From: Acidimicrobiia bacterium
GTDB taxonomy: Bacteria > Actinomycetota > Acidimicrobiia > IMCC26256 > PALSA-555
Length of the DNA stretch: 32,010 nt
Direction: 5' to 3'
Assembly: GCA_022865365.1 (NCBI GenBank)
Contig: JALHSW010000632.1
Location: 1 to 32,010 of the forward strand
Below, piece after piece: positions 16,004 to 24,916 of the stretch; within the stretch, counting starts at the first letter, position 1, and the number at the start of each line of letters is the position of its first letter. A program made the position numbers and the translations under genes. The notes beneath the pieces were generated by a model. The model saw only the letters and a program-made list of their open reading frames with translations, ran no database searches and was not told where the DNA came from.

Positions 16004-18901
16004 TCAGGACACGACGTCGACGACACGCTGGCTGATCACGCGTGTCGAACCGCCGGGCGGCATCGACACCCCGTACAGCACATCGCCAGCCTCCATCGTG
16101 CGCTTCTGGTGGGTCACGATCACCAGCTGTGCCTCACCACGGAACTCATGCACCAGATCGAGGAAGCGATGAAGGTTGACGTCGTCGAGCGAAGCCTCGA
16201 CCTCGTCGAGGAGATAGAAGGGTGAGGGGCGAGCACGGAACACCGAGAACAGGAACGCCAGTGCCGTGAGTGCTCGCTCGCCACCGGACAACAACGAGAG
16301 TCGGCGTACGTTCTTTCCCGACGGGCGCGCGTCGATCTCGATTCCGGTGTCGAGCATGTCGTCGGGATCAATCAGCGAGAGCTTGCCGGCGCCGCCCGGG
16401 AACAGGGTCGTGAAGAGCCGCTCGAACTGCTCGGCGACCTCCTGGAATGCCTGACCGAACACCGCGACGATCTCGCCGTCGACCGCACGGACGACGCGGT
16501 TCAGCTCCCGCCGAGTGGAGCGGACGTCGTCCAGCTGACCCTGGAGGAACTCGGCTCGCTCGTGCAGCGCCCGGTGCTCCTCGAGCGCCAAGGGGTTGAT
16601 CGGGCCCATGAGCCGGAGATCCCGCTCGAGTTCGCGCGCGCGGCCGGCCAGCGTCGTGCCCTCGGGCACCGGGGGCGCAGGCGCGTCGAGCGCGGCCGAT
16701 GCTTCCGCGTCGAACTCGGCCCGCAAGCCTTCGATCGATGCCTCGAGCTTCATACGCGACTCGGCGTCATGGATCTCGGCCCGCGAGGAGAGCTCACGTA
16801 CTTCGAGGAGCCCGCGCTCGAGCTCGGCGCGCGTCGCGCGAAGCTCGTCGAGCTGCTCCGCGGACGCGTGAGCCGCTTCGCTCTCGCTCCGGCGGCGGTC
16901 GCGCAGTCGAGCATGGAGCGCGTCGACCGCGTGGCGATGATCGACGAGGCGACGAGCGAGCGTCGCGTATACGGCGTCGCGGTCAAGGATCCGTCGGCGC
17001 TGATCTTGGGCGACATGCTGGGTCTGCGGGTCGCGCGCCGCCAAACGGCTCTCGACCTGACCGAGGCGGGCCGCGAGGATCGCTCGCCGCTCCTCGCCCG
17101 CGGCCCGCCTCACTTCGGCGGCGCTCGCGGCACCCAACGCGGCGCGGGCGGCTTCGACGGTCCGTTCCGCCTCGGCGCGGTTCACTTCCGCGCCGGTCGC
17201 TCGCTCCTGCGCCTCGTCGAGCGCAGCATGAGTGACCGCGGCGGCGTGCGCTCCCCCGACGTTCCAAGGACCGTCGCCGCCGAGACGATCACCTTCGGGC
17301 GTGACCGCGACGAGATCGGGGTGCGTGATGACGAGATCGAGTGCGATTCGCCAGTTGGCCACGAGAACCGCGCGCCCGAGGAGACGCGTCAGGGCGTCAT
17401 CGAGTCCGGGCACCCCGGCCCGCACCACTTCCGTGAGCGGACGCGCACCCGGCGGCACCGAGAGCCCGGGGGACGGCATCGCGCGCGTGGGGTTGACGAC
17501 GAGCACCAGCGCCTGCGCGTCGCCGCGGCGCAGGCGCTCGACCGCGAGACGTGCCGCGTCGTCGCCGCTCACCACCACGGCGCGCACCGCCTCACCGAGC
17601 GCGGACGCCACTGCCGCTTCGGCGCCAGGCTCGATCTCGAGGTGGTCCACCAGCGGGCCTATCACCCCGTCGATGCCCTCGAGCTCGTCGGCGGCCGCGT
17701 CGGCACGCGCGAGCCGGAGCTGCGCTTCGAGTGCGTCGGCGCGCGCCCGCGCCCGCGCCGCGTCACCCTCGGCGCCGCGCCAGCGCTCCTCGGCAGCGTG
17801 CATCGCGGTCTCCGCCGCTTCGACGGCGAGGAGTGCATCGGTGCCGGGAAGCGTGAGCCCTTCGGTTTCGACATCGAGGTTCGCGAGCTCGTTGCGAGCC
17901 GCGACCGCGTCTGCGACGAGCGTCTCGACGACCCCCCCGTCGGCCGCAGCCGTCAGCTCGCGCTCGAGACCGCGCCGCTTCTCCTCGAGCAGGGCCGAGA
18001 GGCCCCGGCCGCGTTCCCGGAGCGCCTCGGCCCGCACCATCCAGTCGGCGAGTCCTTCGTTTCCGAGCGCCGTCAGCGAGTGCTCTACATCGATGACCGC
18101 GTCGTCGAGTCGGCGCAGTCGCGCGCGCAGGTCGCCGTCGCGGGCGTCGAGGTCGGTACGTTCATCGCGCAGCCGCTCGAGGCGCGTCTGCAGGCCGGCG
18201 ATCTGATGGCCGGCGAGGTACAGCTTGATCGCCCGGAGCTCCGTCACCACCGCCCCGTGGCGCGACGACGCGTCGGCCTGTCGTTGCAGGGGCGCGAGCT
18301 GGCGACGTACCTCACGGAGCAGGTCGTTCAGGCGGAGCAGGTTGCCCTCGGTCGAGACGAGCCGACGCTCGGCGCGTTCCTTTCGTTTGCGGTACTTGAG
18401 GACGCCCGCGGCCTCTTCGACGATGGCGCGACGCTGCGAGGCCGATGCATTGAGAATCGTGTCGAGCTGACCCTGGCCGACGATCACGTGCTGCTCGCGA
18501 CCGATGCCCGAGTCCGAGAGCAGGTCCTGGATGTCGAGGAGACGGCACGGGACCGAGTTCAACTGGTACTCGGACTCGCCGGTACGGAACAACGTCCGGG
18601 TGATCGTCACCTCGGAGAAGTCGATCGGCAGCAGGCCGGCGCTGTTGTCGATCGAGAGTGAGACCTCGGCGCGCCCGAGCGCTTGGCGCTGCGCGGTACC
18701 GGCGAAGATGACGTCGTCCATCTTCGCGCCGCGAAGCGTGCGCGGGCCCTGGGCGCCGAGGACCCACGCGACCGCGTCGACGAGGTTGGACTTCCCGGAG
18801 CCGTTGGGCCCGACGACCACCGTCACGCCGGTCTCGAAGTCCAGCAATGTCCTTTCGGCGAACGACTTGAAGCCCTTGATCTCGAGCGACTTCAGGAACA
18901 A
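16004..18901 (-). CDS. smc: Chromosome segregation protein SMC (short-arm variant)
   Basis: 965 aa, TTG start; Walker A VVGPNGSGKSNLVDA, hinge (~aa 408-550), signature LSLLSGGERALTALAFLF, Walker B FYLLDEVEASLDDVN. Confidence 0.96.
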   Translation of the reverse strand: MFLKSLEIKGFKSFAERTLLDFETGVTVVVGPNGSGKSNLVDAVAWVLGAQGPRTLRGAKMDDVIFAGTAQRQALGRAEVSLSIDNSAGLLPIDFSEVTITRTLFRTGESEYQLNSVPCRLLDIQDLLSDSGIGREQHVIVGQGQLDTILNASASQRRAIVEEAAGVLKYRKRKERAERRLVSTEGNLLRLNDLLREVRRQLAPLQRQADASSRHGAVVTELRAIKLYLAGHQIAGLQTRLERLRDERTDLDARDGDLRARLRRLDDAVIDVEHSLTALGNEGLADWMVRAEALRERGRGLSALLEEKRRGLERELTAAADGGVVETLVADAVAARNELANLDVETEGLTLPGTDALLAVEAAETAMHAAEERWRGAEGDAARARARADALEAQLRLARADAAADELEGIDGVIGPLVDHLEIEPGAEAAVASALGEAVRAVVVSGDDAARLAVERLRRGDAQALVLVVNPTRAMPSPGLSVPPGARPLTEVVRAGVPGLDDALTRLLGRAVLVANWRIALDLVITHPDLVAVTPEGDRLGGDGPWNVGGAHAAAVTHAALDEAQERATGAEVNRAEAERTVEAARAALGAASAAEVRRAAGEERRAILAARLGQVESRLAARDPQTQHVAQDQRRRILDRDAVYATLARRLVDHRHAVDALHARLRDRRRSESEAAHASAEQLDELRATRAELERGLLEVRELSSRAEIHDAESRMKLEASIEGLRAEFDAEASAALDAPAPPVPEGTTLAGRARELERDLRLMGPINPLALEEHRALHERAEFLQGQLDDVRSTRRELNRVVRAVDGEIVAVFGQAFQEVAEQFERLFTTLFPGGAGKLSLIDPDDMLDTGIEIDARPSGKNVRRLSLLSGGERALTALAFLFSVFRARPSPFYLLDEVEASLDDVNLHRFLDLVHEFRGEAQLVIVTHQKRTMEAGDVLYGVSMPPGGSTRVISQRVVDVVS

Positions 18902-18921
18902 GCGGTTGGCTCCTACTCCCC

Positions 18922-18963
18922 GTGCGGATCCCTCTGTGCCGAATCCCCTGTGCCGGATCGTAG
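18922..18963. repeat. Three imperfect 14-bp tandem repeats upstream of smc
   Basis: GTGCGGATCCCTCT / GTGCCGAATCCCCT / GTGCCGGATCGTAG on + strand, starting 21 bp upstream of the smc TTG. Confidence 0.5.
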
Positions 18964-19027
18964 CGACGAGTCCGCCCGGGGCCGCGGAGGTCGCGTCGTC
19001 CCAGGTCAGGGGCTCGCGAACTGGGCC

Positions 19028-19330
19028 CTAGCGGACCAGGAAGCCCCTCTCCGGGGCGGACGGCTCGTCGAGCGGGGGCTCGTCGCGCACCTCGACCTCG
19101 GTGACCCGAGCGCGGGTCGGCCCTTCGTGGCACCACGCGACCACCCGGGCGACGGCGTCGGGATCACCTTCGAACACCGCTTCGACGCGGCCATCGGCAA
19201 GGTTGGTCACCCAGCCGTCGACCCCGGCGGCGCGCGCTTCGTGCGCGCAACCGTCGCGGAACCACACGTTCTGCACGCGGCCCGACACCCAGAGGTGCCG
19301 CCGGACCCTCAGACCTGGCACGCGGGACAT
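19028..19330 (-). CDS. acyP: Acylphosphatase
   Basis: True start MSRVPGLRVRRHLWVSGRVQNVWFRDGCAHEARAAGVDGWVTNLADGRVEAVFEGDPDAV at 19330; the longer ORF track entry (226 aa) extends antisense to mutM. Confidence 0.92.
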   Translation of the reverse strand: MSRVPGLRVRRHLWVSGRVQNVWFRDGCAHEARAAGVDGWVTNLADGRVEAVFEGDPDAVARVVAWCHEGPTRARVTEVEVRDEPPLDEPSAPERGFLVR

Positions 19331-20145
19331 GAGAAGGTGGACCGACCACCCACCCGCTCCCGCACGAGGACCTGACGGCAGCGACGACAGGTCTCGCCCT
19401 CGCGCGCGTACACCTTGTGGTGATGCTGGTACTCGCCCGGCTTCCCGAACAGGTCGACGTACTGCCCGTCGGCCAACGATGAACCGCGGTACTTCACCGC
19501 GTCCTGGAGCACTTCGACCATCGAACGGTAGAGGCGCCGGACCTCCTGTGCCGACAGCGAGTCGCTCATGCGGTCCCACCGCAGCCCGGCGCCCCACAGG
19601 ATCTCGTCGCTGTAGATGTTGCCGATCCCGGCCATGAACTTCTGGTCCATCAGCAACGGTTTGAGCTTCACGTGCTTCTGCGAGATCAGTCCCCAGAACT
19701 GCTCCCACGACACCGCGTGCTCGAGCGGGTCGATGCCGAGGTGCGAGAGCTCGCGCACCTTTGACAGCGAATCGGCCTCGGTCACGAACATCTCGCCGAA
19801 GGTGCGCGGATCGACGAACCGAAGCTGGCCGCCCTTCTGGAACGTGATCACCACGTGCAGGTGCTTCTGGCGCGCTTCGCGCGACGTCTTGGTGCGCAAC
19901 AGCTGTCCCGACATGCCGAGGTGGATCACGAGCACGTCATCGCCTTCGAGACCGAGCAGGAGGTACTTGCCACGTCGTTCGACCGACGTGATCTTCTTGC
20001 CCTCGAGGTGGTTGATGAACTGCTTGCGATTGTGGTGACGTCGCACCGACCGCATGCCGTCGACTTCCACCGTCTTGACGCGGCGTCCGACCACGTCGCG
20101 CTCGAGGTCGCGTCGCAACACCTCGACTTCCGGCAGCTCAGGCAT
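19309..20145 (-). CDS. mutM: Formamidopyrimidine-DNA glycosylase
   Basis: ORF 19309..20295; true start MPELPEVEVLRRDLERDVVGRRV at 20145; H2TH (MAGIGNIYSDEILWGAGL) and zinc finger (CRRC...STFSCPACQV). Confidence 0.96.
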   Translation of the reverse strand: MPELPEVEVLRRDLERDVVGRRVKTVEVDGMRSVRRHHNRKQFINHLEGKKITSVERRGKYLLLGLEGDDVLVIHLGMSGQLLRTKTSREARQKHLHVVITFQKGGQLRFVDPRTFGEMFVTEADSLSKVRELSHLGIDPLEHAVSWEQFWGLISQKHVKLKPLLMDQKFMAGIGNIYSDEILWGAGLRWDRMSDSLSAQEVRRLYRSMVEVLQDAVKYRGSSLADGQYVDLFGKPGEYQHHHKVYAREGETCRRCRQVLVRERVGGRSTFSCPACQV

Positions 20146-20893
20146 CCGAATCCTCTCTCCCCGCACCGACCTGTACCCGCGCCGGTTCTCCTTCGTCGTC
20201 GGACGCATCCGGTACCAGCCGCTGCCACGCGGCGCGTGCTGCAGCCTGCTCGGCGTGCTTCTTGGAACGCCCCTCGCCTTCTCCGCGGGCGACACCTGCG
20301 ATGCTCACGGTCGCGAAGAACCGCTTCGAGTGATCCGGGCCCTCGGCTCGCACCTGGTAACGCGGCAGCTGGTCGAACTGGCGAGCGGCGAGCTCCTGGA
20401 GACGGGTCTTGTAGTCGTCGCCACCGGGCCCGGCCGCACCATCCCGGATGCGATCACCGAACAGGCGCAGTACCAGCGCGTCGGCCGCATCCCACCCGCC
20501 GTCGAGGTAGACCGCGGCGATGACGGCCTCCATCGCGTCGGCAAGGATGGAAGGCTTGGACCGTCCACCGGACGCGTCCTCACCCTTCCCGAGCACGAGC
20601 GCCGCGCCGAGTTCGATCTCGGACGCGATGTCGGCGAGCACTTCGGCGTTGACAACCGACGCGCGGATCTTCGCGAGCTCGCCCTCCGGAAGCTCGGGAT
20701 ACGCGTGGAACACGTGGACCGTCACCGACAAGCCGAGCACCGCGTCGCCGAGGAACTCCATGCGTTCGTTCGAATCGGTCTCGAGGTGTTCGGCACAGAA
20801 GGAGCGGTGGACGAGCGCGTGCTCGAGGTGGTCTCGGTCGTCGAACTCGTGCTCGAGGGCTGCCTCGAGGCACGCGAGCGCTTCGGCGCCCAT
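20138..20893 (-). CDS. rnc: Ribonuclease III
   Basis: 251 aa; DHLEHALVHRSFCAEH, NERMEFLGDAVLGLSVT, LADAMEAVIAAVYLDGGW, C-terminal dsRBD. Confidence 0.96.
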   Translation of the reverse strand: MGAEALACLEAALEHEFDDRDHLEHALVHRSFCAEHLETDSNERMEFLGDAVLGLSVTVHVFHAYPELPEGELAKIRASVVNAEVLADIASEIELGAALVLGKGEDASGGRSKPSILADAMEAVIAAVYLDGGWDAADALVLRLFGDRIRDGAAGPGGDDYKTRLQELAARQFDQLPRYQVRAEGPDHSKRFFATVSIAGVARGEGEGRSKKHAEQAAARAAWQRLVPDASDDEGEPARVQVGAGREDSDA

Positions 20894-21201
20894 CAGGAGC
20901 CCCCGCCTGCCACGGCCAGTCGGGCGACGACGTAGTCGACGGCTTCACCGACCACGTGCAGCTCGGCGAGGTCCTCGTCGTCGATGCTGAATCCGACCGT
21001 GCGTTCGCCGAGCTCGGCTTCGATGATCTCGACGAGCTCGATGAGCGCGAGCGAATCGGCGTCGAGGTCATCGCGAAAACGGGCCTCGCGGGTGATGTCG
21101 GCTTCGTCGATCTCGAGGATCTCGGCGAGCCGCTCTCGCAGCAGCGAGAACACCTCTTCGGGACCGAGCGGCTGCTGCTCCACGTGGGTCTCAGCCGGCA
21201 T
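20893..21201 (-). CDS. acpP: Acyl carrier protein
   Basis: 102 aa; FRDDLDADSLALIELVEIIEAELG with phosphopantetheine DSL; overlaps rnc start and plsX end. Confidence 0.94.
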   Translation of the reverse strand: MPAETHVEQQPLGPEEVFSLLRERLAEILEIDEADITREARFRDDLDADSLALIELVEIIEAELGERTVGFSIDDEDLAELHVVGEAVDYVVARLAVAGGGS

Positions 21202-22222
21202 CAGCCACCGCCTTGCGGATGCGCTCCACCATGCCTCGGCGAGCGCAGTCGACGGCGATCTGGACCGCGTTGGTGATCGCGCGCGCCGACGACGAGCCGT
21301 GAGAGATCACCGTGATCCCCTTGATGCCCAACAGCACCGCACCACCGACGACGTCGGGGCTGAAGTCGTTTGCCGCCTCGAGCAGCGGACCCATCACGAT
21401 CTTCGACGCCTCGCGCCCTTCGGGACTGTGCTCGAACACCCCAAAGATCACAGACGAAACGGCTCGCAGCGCCCCTTCGAGCGACTTGAGTGCCACGTTG
21501 CCGGTGAACCCATCGGTGACGATGACGTCGACAACGTCGTGGTGCATGAAGTCGCGGCCCTCGACGTTGCCGAGGAATCCCGGAATTGCCTGGAGTAGCG
21601 GGAACGCGGCCTTGCGGAGCTCGTCGCCCTTGCCGGCCTCTTCACCGTTCGAGAGCAGCCCGATGCGTGGCTCGGCGATGTCCCAGCGCGACTGCGCATA
21701 CTCACGACCCATGAGCGCGTACTGCACCAGTCGCTCCGGTGCGGGGTCAACGACCGCGCCGCCGTCGACGAGGAGCTGGGGGTGGTGACCGGGCACCGGG
21801 ATCGGTACCGCGATCGCCGGGCTCGGCACCCCCTTGAAGCGCCCCAGGCGGAGCACCGCACCCGTGGTGACGGCCCCGGTGTTGCCGGCGCTGACCATGG
21901 CGTCGGCTCGACCGTCGCGCACTGCCTCGAACGCCCGCATGATCGACGAGTCCTTCAGCTGCCGCACGGCGGCCAACGGCTCGTCGTCCATCGCGATGAC
22001 CTCACTCGCATCGACGATCTCGACCCCCTCGGGCAGCTCGCCGTCGGGGAGCAGAGGCGTGATCTCGTCGCGTCGGCCCACGAGCAACACCTGCACGTCG
22101 AGCTCGCGCGCCGCCTGCAGCGCACCGGCGACGATCTCGCCCGGTGCGCTGTCGCCACCCATCGCGTCGACTGCGACGGTTCGACGATGTCCGGTGTCGC
22201 CGTTGTGACGGCCTTCGGTCAT
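21191..22222 (-). CDS. plsX: Phosphate acyltransferase PlsX
   Basis: 343 aa; VAVDAMGGDSAPGEIVAGAL, AMVSAGNTGAVTTGAVLRLGR, VIVTDGFTGNVALKSLEG. Confidence 0.96.
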   Translation of the reverse strand: MTEGRHNGDTGHRRTVAVDAMGGDSAPGEIVAGALQAARELDVQVLLVGRRDEITPLLPDGELPEGVEIVDASEVIAMDDEPLAAVRQLKDSSIMRAFEAVRDGRADAMVSAGNTGAVTTGAVLRLGRFKGVPSPAIAVPIPVPGHHPQLLVDGGAVVDPAPERLVQYALMGREYAQSRWDIAEPRIGLLSNGEEAGKGDELRKAAFPLLQAIPGFLGNVEGRDFMHHDVVDVIVTDGFTGNVALKSLEGALRAVSSVIFGVFEHSPEGREASKIVMGPLLEAANDFSPDVVGGAVLLGIKGITVISHGSSSARAITNAVQIAVDCARRGMVERIRKAVADAG

Positions 22223-22231
22223 GAGATCGAC

Positions 22232-22411
22232 TCAGTCGACCTCGACGGCCTGGCGACCCTTGTACCAACCGCAGTTCGGACACACGACGTGCGGCAGCTT
22301 CGCGCTCCCGCAGTTCGGACAGTCCGAACGCGACGGCGGCGTGAGGCGCCGGTTCGCGGAGCGGCGGCTGTGGGTTCGGGATCGTGGGGTCTTGCGCTTC
22401 GGAACTGCCAT
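22232..22411 (-). CDS. rpmF: 50S ribosomal protein L32 (C+ zinc form)
   Basis: Minus-strand frame MAVPKRKTPRSRTHSRRSANRRLTPPSRSDCPNCGSAKLPHVVCPNCGWYKGRQAVEVD*; 59 aa, below ORF-track cutoff. Confidence 0.96.
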   Translation of the reverse strand: MAVPKRKTPRSRTHSRRSANRRLTPPSRSDCPNCGSAKLPHVVCPNCGWYKGRQAVEVD

Positions 22412-22487
22412 CGATGGCTCCTGCTGTTCGAGAACGGCCTAATCGGAATGGCCTCAACGGAATGGGTAGATCGAGATCGTCAGTTGG

Positions 22488-22991
22488 TCAGAGGTCGAGC
22501 TCGGAGAGCGCGGCCCAGCGGGGGTCGCGCGACTCGCCCGTCTCAGGTTCGGACTCGGCTTCGCGTGCGACCGACAGCGCAGCACCGGGGGGGACCGCGG
22601 CGGGCTCGCACGGCGTGGCGCAATGCGGCGCGAGCGGCAGCTCGAGGAGCAGCGCGTCGCGCACAAGCTGCTCGACGTCGATCTCGGTACCGTCGATCGG
22701 GTACGTCTCACCCTCGACCGGGTCGGTCTCGAACAGCTCGTCGACGTCGACGCGCATCGGCTGCTCGAGGTCGCGGAGGCAGATGCTGCACTCGGCGCGC
22801 CACGTTGCGTCCAGCGCCCCGCGAGCGACGATACCGTCGGGAATGCGCTCGAGCGCGAGCGCCACATGGATCGGTGCAACGATGCGGGCGGAGGTGCCGC
22901 CGAGCTCGTCGAGGGCCAGATCAACCGCGACCTCGCGGCGCGCGGCCGGATGGCCAAGGAGGTCGGTGACGTCGATGCGGAGTCCGGACAT
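22488..22991 (-). CDS. DUF177 (YceD-like) protein
   Basis: ORF starts at 23018; likely start MSGLRIDVTDLLGHPAARREVAVDL at 22991. ARGALDATWRAECSICLRDLEQPM...FETDP...IDVEQLVRDALLLELPLAPHCATPC is typical; adjacent to rpmF. Confidence 0.9.
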   Translation of the reverse strand: MSGLRIDVTDLLGHPAARREVAVDLALDELGGTSARIVAPIHVALALERIPDGIVARGALDATWRAECSICLRDLEQPMRVDVDELFETDPVEGETYPIDGTEIDVEQLVRDALLLELPLAPHCATPCEPAAVPPGAALSVAREAESEPETGESRDPRWAALSELDL

Positions 22992-23116
22992 GGTGATGGT
23001 GCCGGAGCCGACGGACACGGCGGAAGGCCCGGATGGCTCCGCGCGCCCCGCGGACGGGCAGCAGGTCAGGATAGCGCGACCCTCTTGAGAGCCTGAGTTT
23101 CCGGGGTTTTCGGGGT

Positions 23117-23656
23117 CTACGCCTCGTCCTGGTCGAAGAACTCGCGCTCGGCCGAGGCCGCGTCGGCTTCAGTGTCGGGGCCGCCGGGGGGATCGACGTC
23201 GGGCTGGAGCCGGTCGCGGCCGCGGCGGACCGCAACGAGTGTCTTCTCCAGCGTCTCCTCGAACGTCAGCAGCCGCGCGTCGATGAAGTCCTCGGCCTCA
23301 TGCGTCAGGCGCCGCGCATCGGCCTCGGCGTCGGCGATGACCTGCTCGGCGGTCCGCCGGGCCTCTCGGGCGATCTCCGTGCGCTCCACCATGCGCTCAG
23401 CCTGCGTGCGCGCCGCGTCGACGATCACGCCTGCGTCACGTTGCGCTTCCGCCAAGAACTCGTCGCGCTCCTTCAGCAGCCAGCGCGCACGACGCAGCTC
23501 TTCGGGCATGCTCGCGAGCGCGTCTTCGACGATCGCCAGCGCCTCGTCGCGGTTGACCAGCACCGACGCCGACATCGGCATCATGCGAGCCTGCTCGATC
23601 ATCTCGCGGAAATCGAACAGGAGGTCCTCGAGCGCGCGGGCCTCCTGCTCGCTCAT
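23117..23656 (-). CDS. DivIVA/SepIVA-like coiled-coil protein
   Basis: 179 aa from MSEQEARALEDLLFDFREMIEQARMMPMSASVLVNRDEALAIVEDALASMPEELRRARWLLKERDEFLAEAQRDAGVIVDAA...; position between DUF177 and coaD matches the neighbourhood recalled for mycobacterial SepIVA. Confidence 0.75.
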   Translation of the reverse strand: MSEQEARALEDLLFDFREMIEQARMMPMSASVLVNRDEALAIVEDALASMPEELRRARWLLKERDEFLAEAQRDAGVIVDAARTQAERMVERTEIAREARRTAEQVIADAEADARRLTHEAEDFIDARLLTFEETLEKTLVAVRRGRDRLQPDVDPPGGPDTEADAASAEREFFDQDEA

Positions 23657-23669
23657 GCGCCCTCGCTGC

Positions 23670-24164
23670 TCATGTCGATTCGGCCGCGTCCCCGTAGCGC
23701 TCGGCGAGTCGCTCGGCGACCATCGGCGGCACCATGCTCGACACGTCGCCACCGAAGCGTGCGACTTCGCGCACCAGGCTTGACGACAGGAAGGAGTGCT
23801 GCGGGCTCGTCGAGATGAAGAACGTGTCGATCCCCGACAGCCGCTGGTTCATCTGCGCCATCTGGAGCTCGTAGTCGAAGTCGGAGATCGCGCGAAGGCC
23901 CTTGACGATCGACTCGGCACCATGGTCCCTCGCGAACTCCACGAGCAGACCCTTGAAGAACTCGATACGAATGTTCGGGATGTGCGCGGTCACCTCAGCG
24001 AGCATTGACTGGCGCTCTTCGAGCGTGAAGAGCGACTGCGACTTCTGTGGGTTGCGGATGACGGCGACGATGACCTCGTCGAAGTGGCGCGCCGTTCGCT
24101 CGATGATGTCGAGGTGTCCGAGAGTCACCGGGTCGAACGAGCCGGGACACAGGGCGATGGCCAC
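23670..24164 (-). CDS. coaD: Pantetheine-phosphate adenylyltransferase
   Basis: 164 aa; ALCPGSFDPVTLGHLDIIERTARHFDEVIVAV...IVKGLRAISDFDYELQMAQMNQRL...FLSSSLVREVARFGGDVSSMVPP. Confidence 0.97.
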   Translation of the reverse strand: MAIALCPGSFDPVTLGHLDIIERTARHFDEVIVAVIRNPQKSQSLFTLEERQSMLAEVTAHIPNIRIEFFKGLLVEFARDHGAESIVKGLRAISDFDYELQMAQMNQRLSGIDTFFISTSPQHSFLSSSLVREVARFGGDVSSMVPPMVAERLAERYGDAAEST

Positions 24165-24219
24165 TACGTGGTTCTCCTCTTGGTCGTCCGGTTGGGGTCG
24201 GCTCGATCTGGTGGTCGGA

Positions 24220-24789
24220 TCAGGCGTCCTGCGTCGGCCGCAGGACCGTCACGAGCGTATCCCCGTACTTGCGCTCCCACCCCACGATCCACGCGTCGCC
24301 CCACCCTGCTCCCCCGACCGAAGCGGCGGCGCGTGGGGCACGCTCGACGACGACGCGCGCCTCGGGATCCACCCAACCGGGGCGGCGAAGTCCCGCGAGG
24401 ACGAGCTCGAGCTCGGACGCCGGCATGTCGTAGGGCGGGTCACAGCACACGAGGTCGAACGGTGCCTCCGCAGGGGGTGACCCCGCGAGCAGCGATGCCA
24501 CGGGGCGAGTGAGCACCCGTGCGTGCTGGGTGAAGCGTGTCGTCGCGAGGTTCCGGCTCGCCACCTCGGTTGCGTCGCGGTCTCGGTCGACAAGCAGCGC
24601 GCGATCGGCTCCGCGCGACAGCGCCTCGATCGCGAGCGCGCCACTGCCGGCGAAGAGATCGAGAACGCTCGCTCCCCCGACGTCGCCGAGCGCCGCGAAC
24701 AGGGCCTCGCGGACCCGACCGGTGGTCGGCCGAGCCCCGGGGGGCGACACGAGACTCAGTCCACCTGCCGTACCCGCAACCACGCGCAT
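24220..24789 (-). CDS. rsmD: 16S rRNA (guanine966-N2)-methyltransferase RsmD
   Basis: MRVVAGTAGGLSLVSPPGARPTTGRVREALFAALGD...VLDLFAGSGALAIEALSRGA...DLVCCDPPYDMP; start 24789 or 24804, not the 25005 ORF-track start. Confidence 0.93.
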   Translation of the reverse strand: MRVVAGTAGGLSLVSPPGARPTTGRVREALFAALGDVGGASVLDLFAGSGALAIEALSRGADRALLVDRDRDATEVASRNLATTRFTQHARVLTRPVASLLAGSPPAEAPFDLVCCDPPYDMPASELELVLAGLRRPGWVDPEARVVVERAPRAAASVGGAGWGDAWIVGWERKYGDTLVTVLRPTQDA

Positions 24790-24916
24790 CCGCCGACTCA
24801 CCATGCGGTCCCACTGTCGCGCGGTCCTACGATGCCCGTGCCTGCCGTAGCGAAGCGACCCCACGGCCACGAAGGACGGCCACAGCAGCCTCGAGAAGGG
24901 CCGCCAGGGTTCACGC

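Noticed and set aside
16562-18661. 699-aa plus-strand ORF
   Set aside because: Entirely antisense to smc, with no recognisable domain.
19331-19708. N-terminal extension of the acylphosphatase ORF
   Set aside because: The extension lies inside mutM in another frame; the conserved protein starts at MSRVPGLRVRRHLWVSGRVQ.
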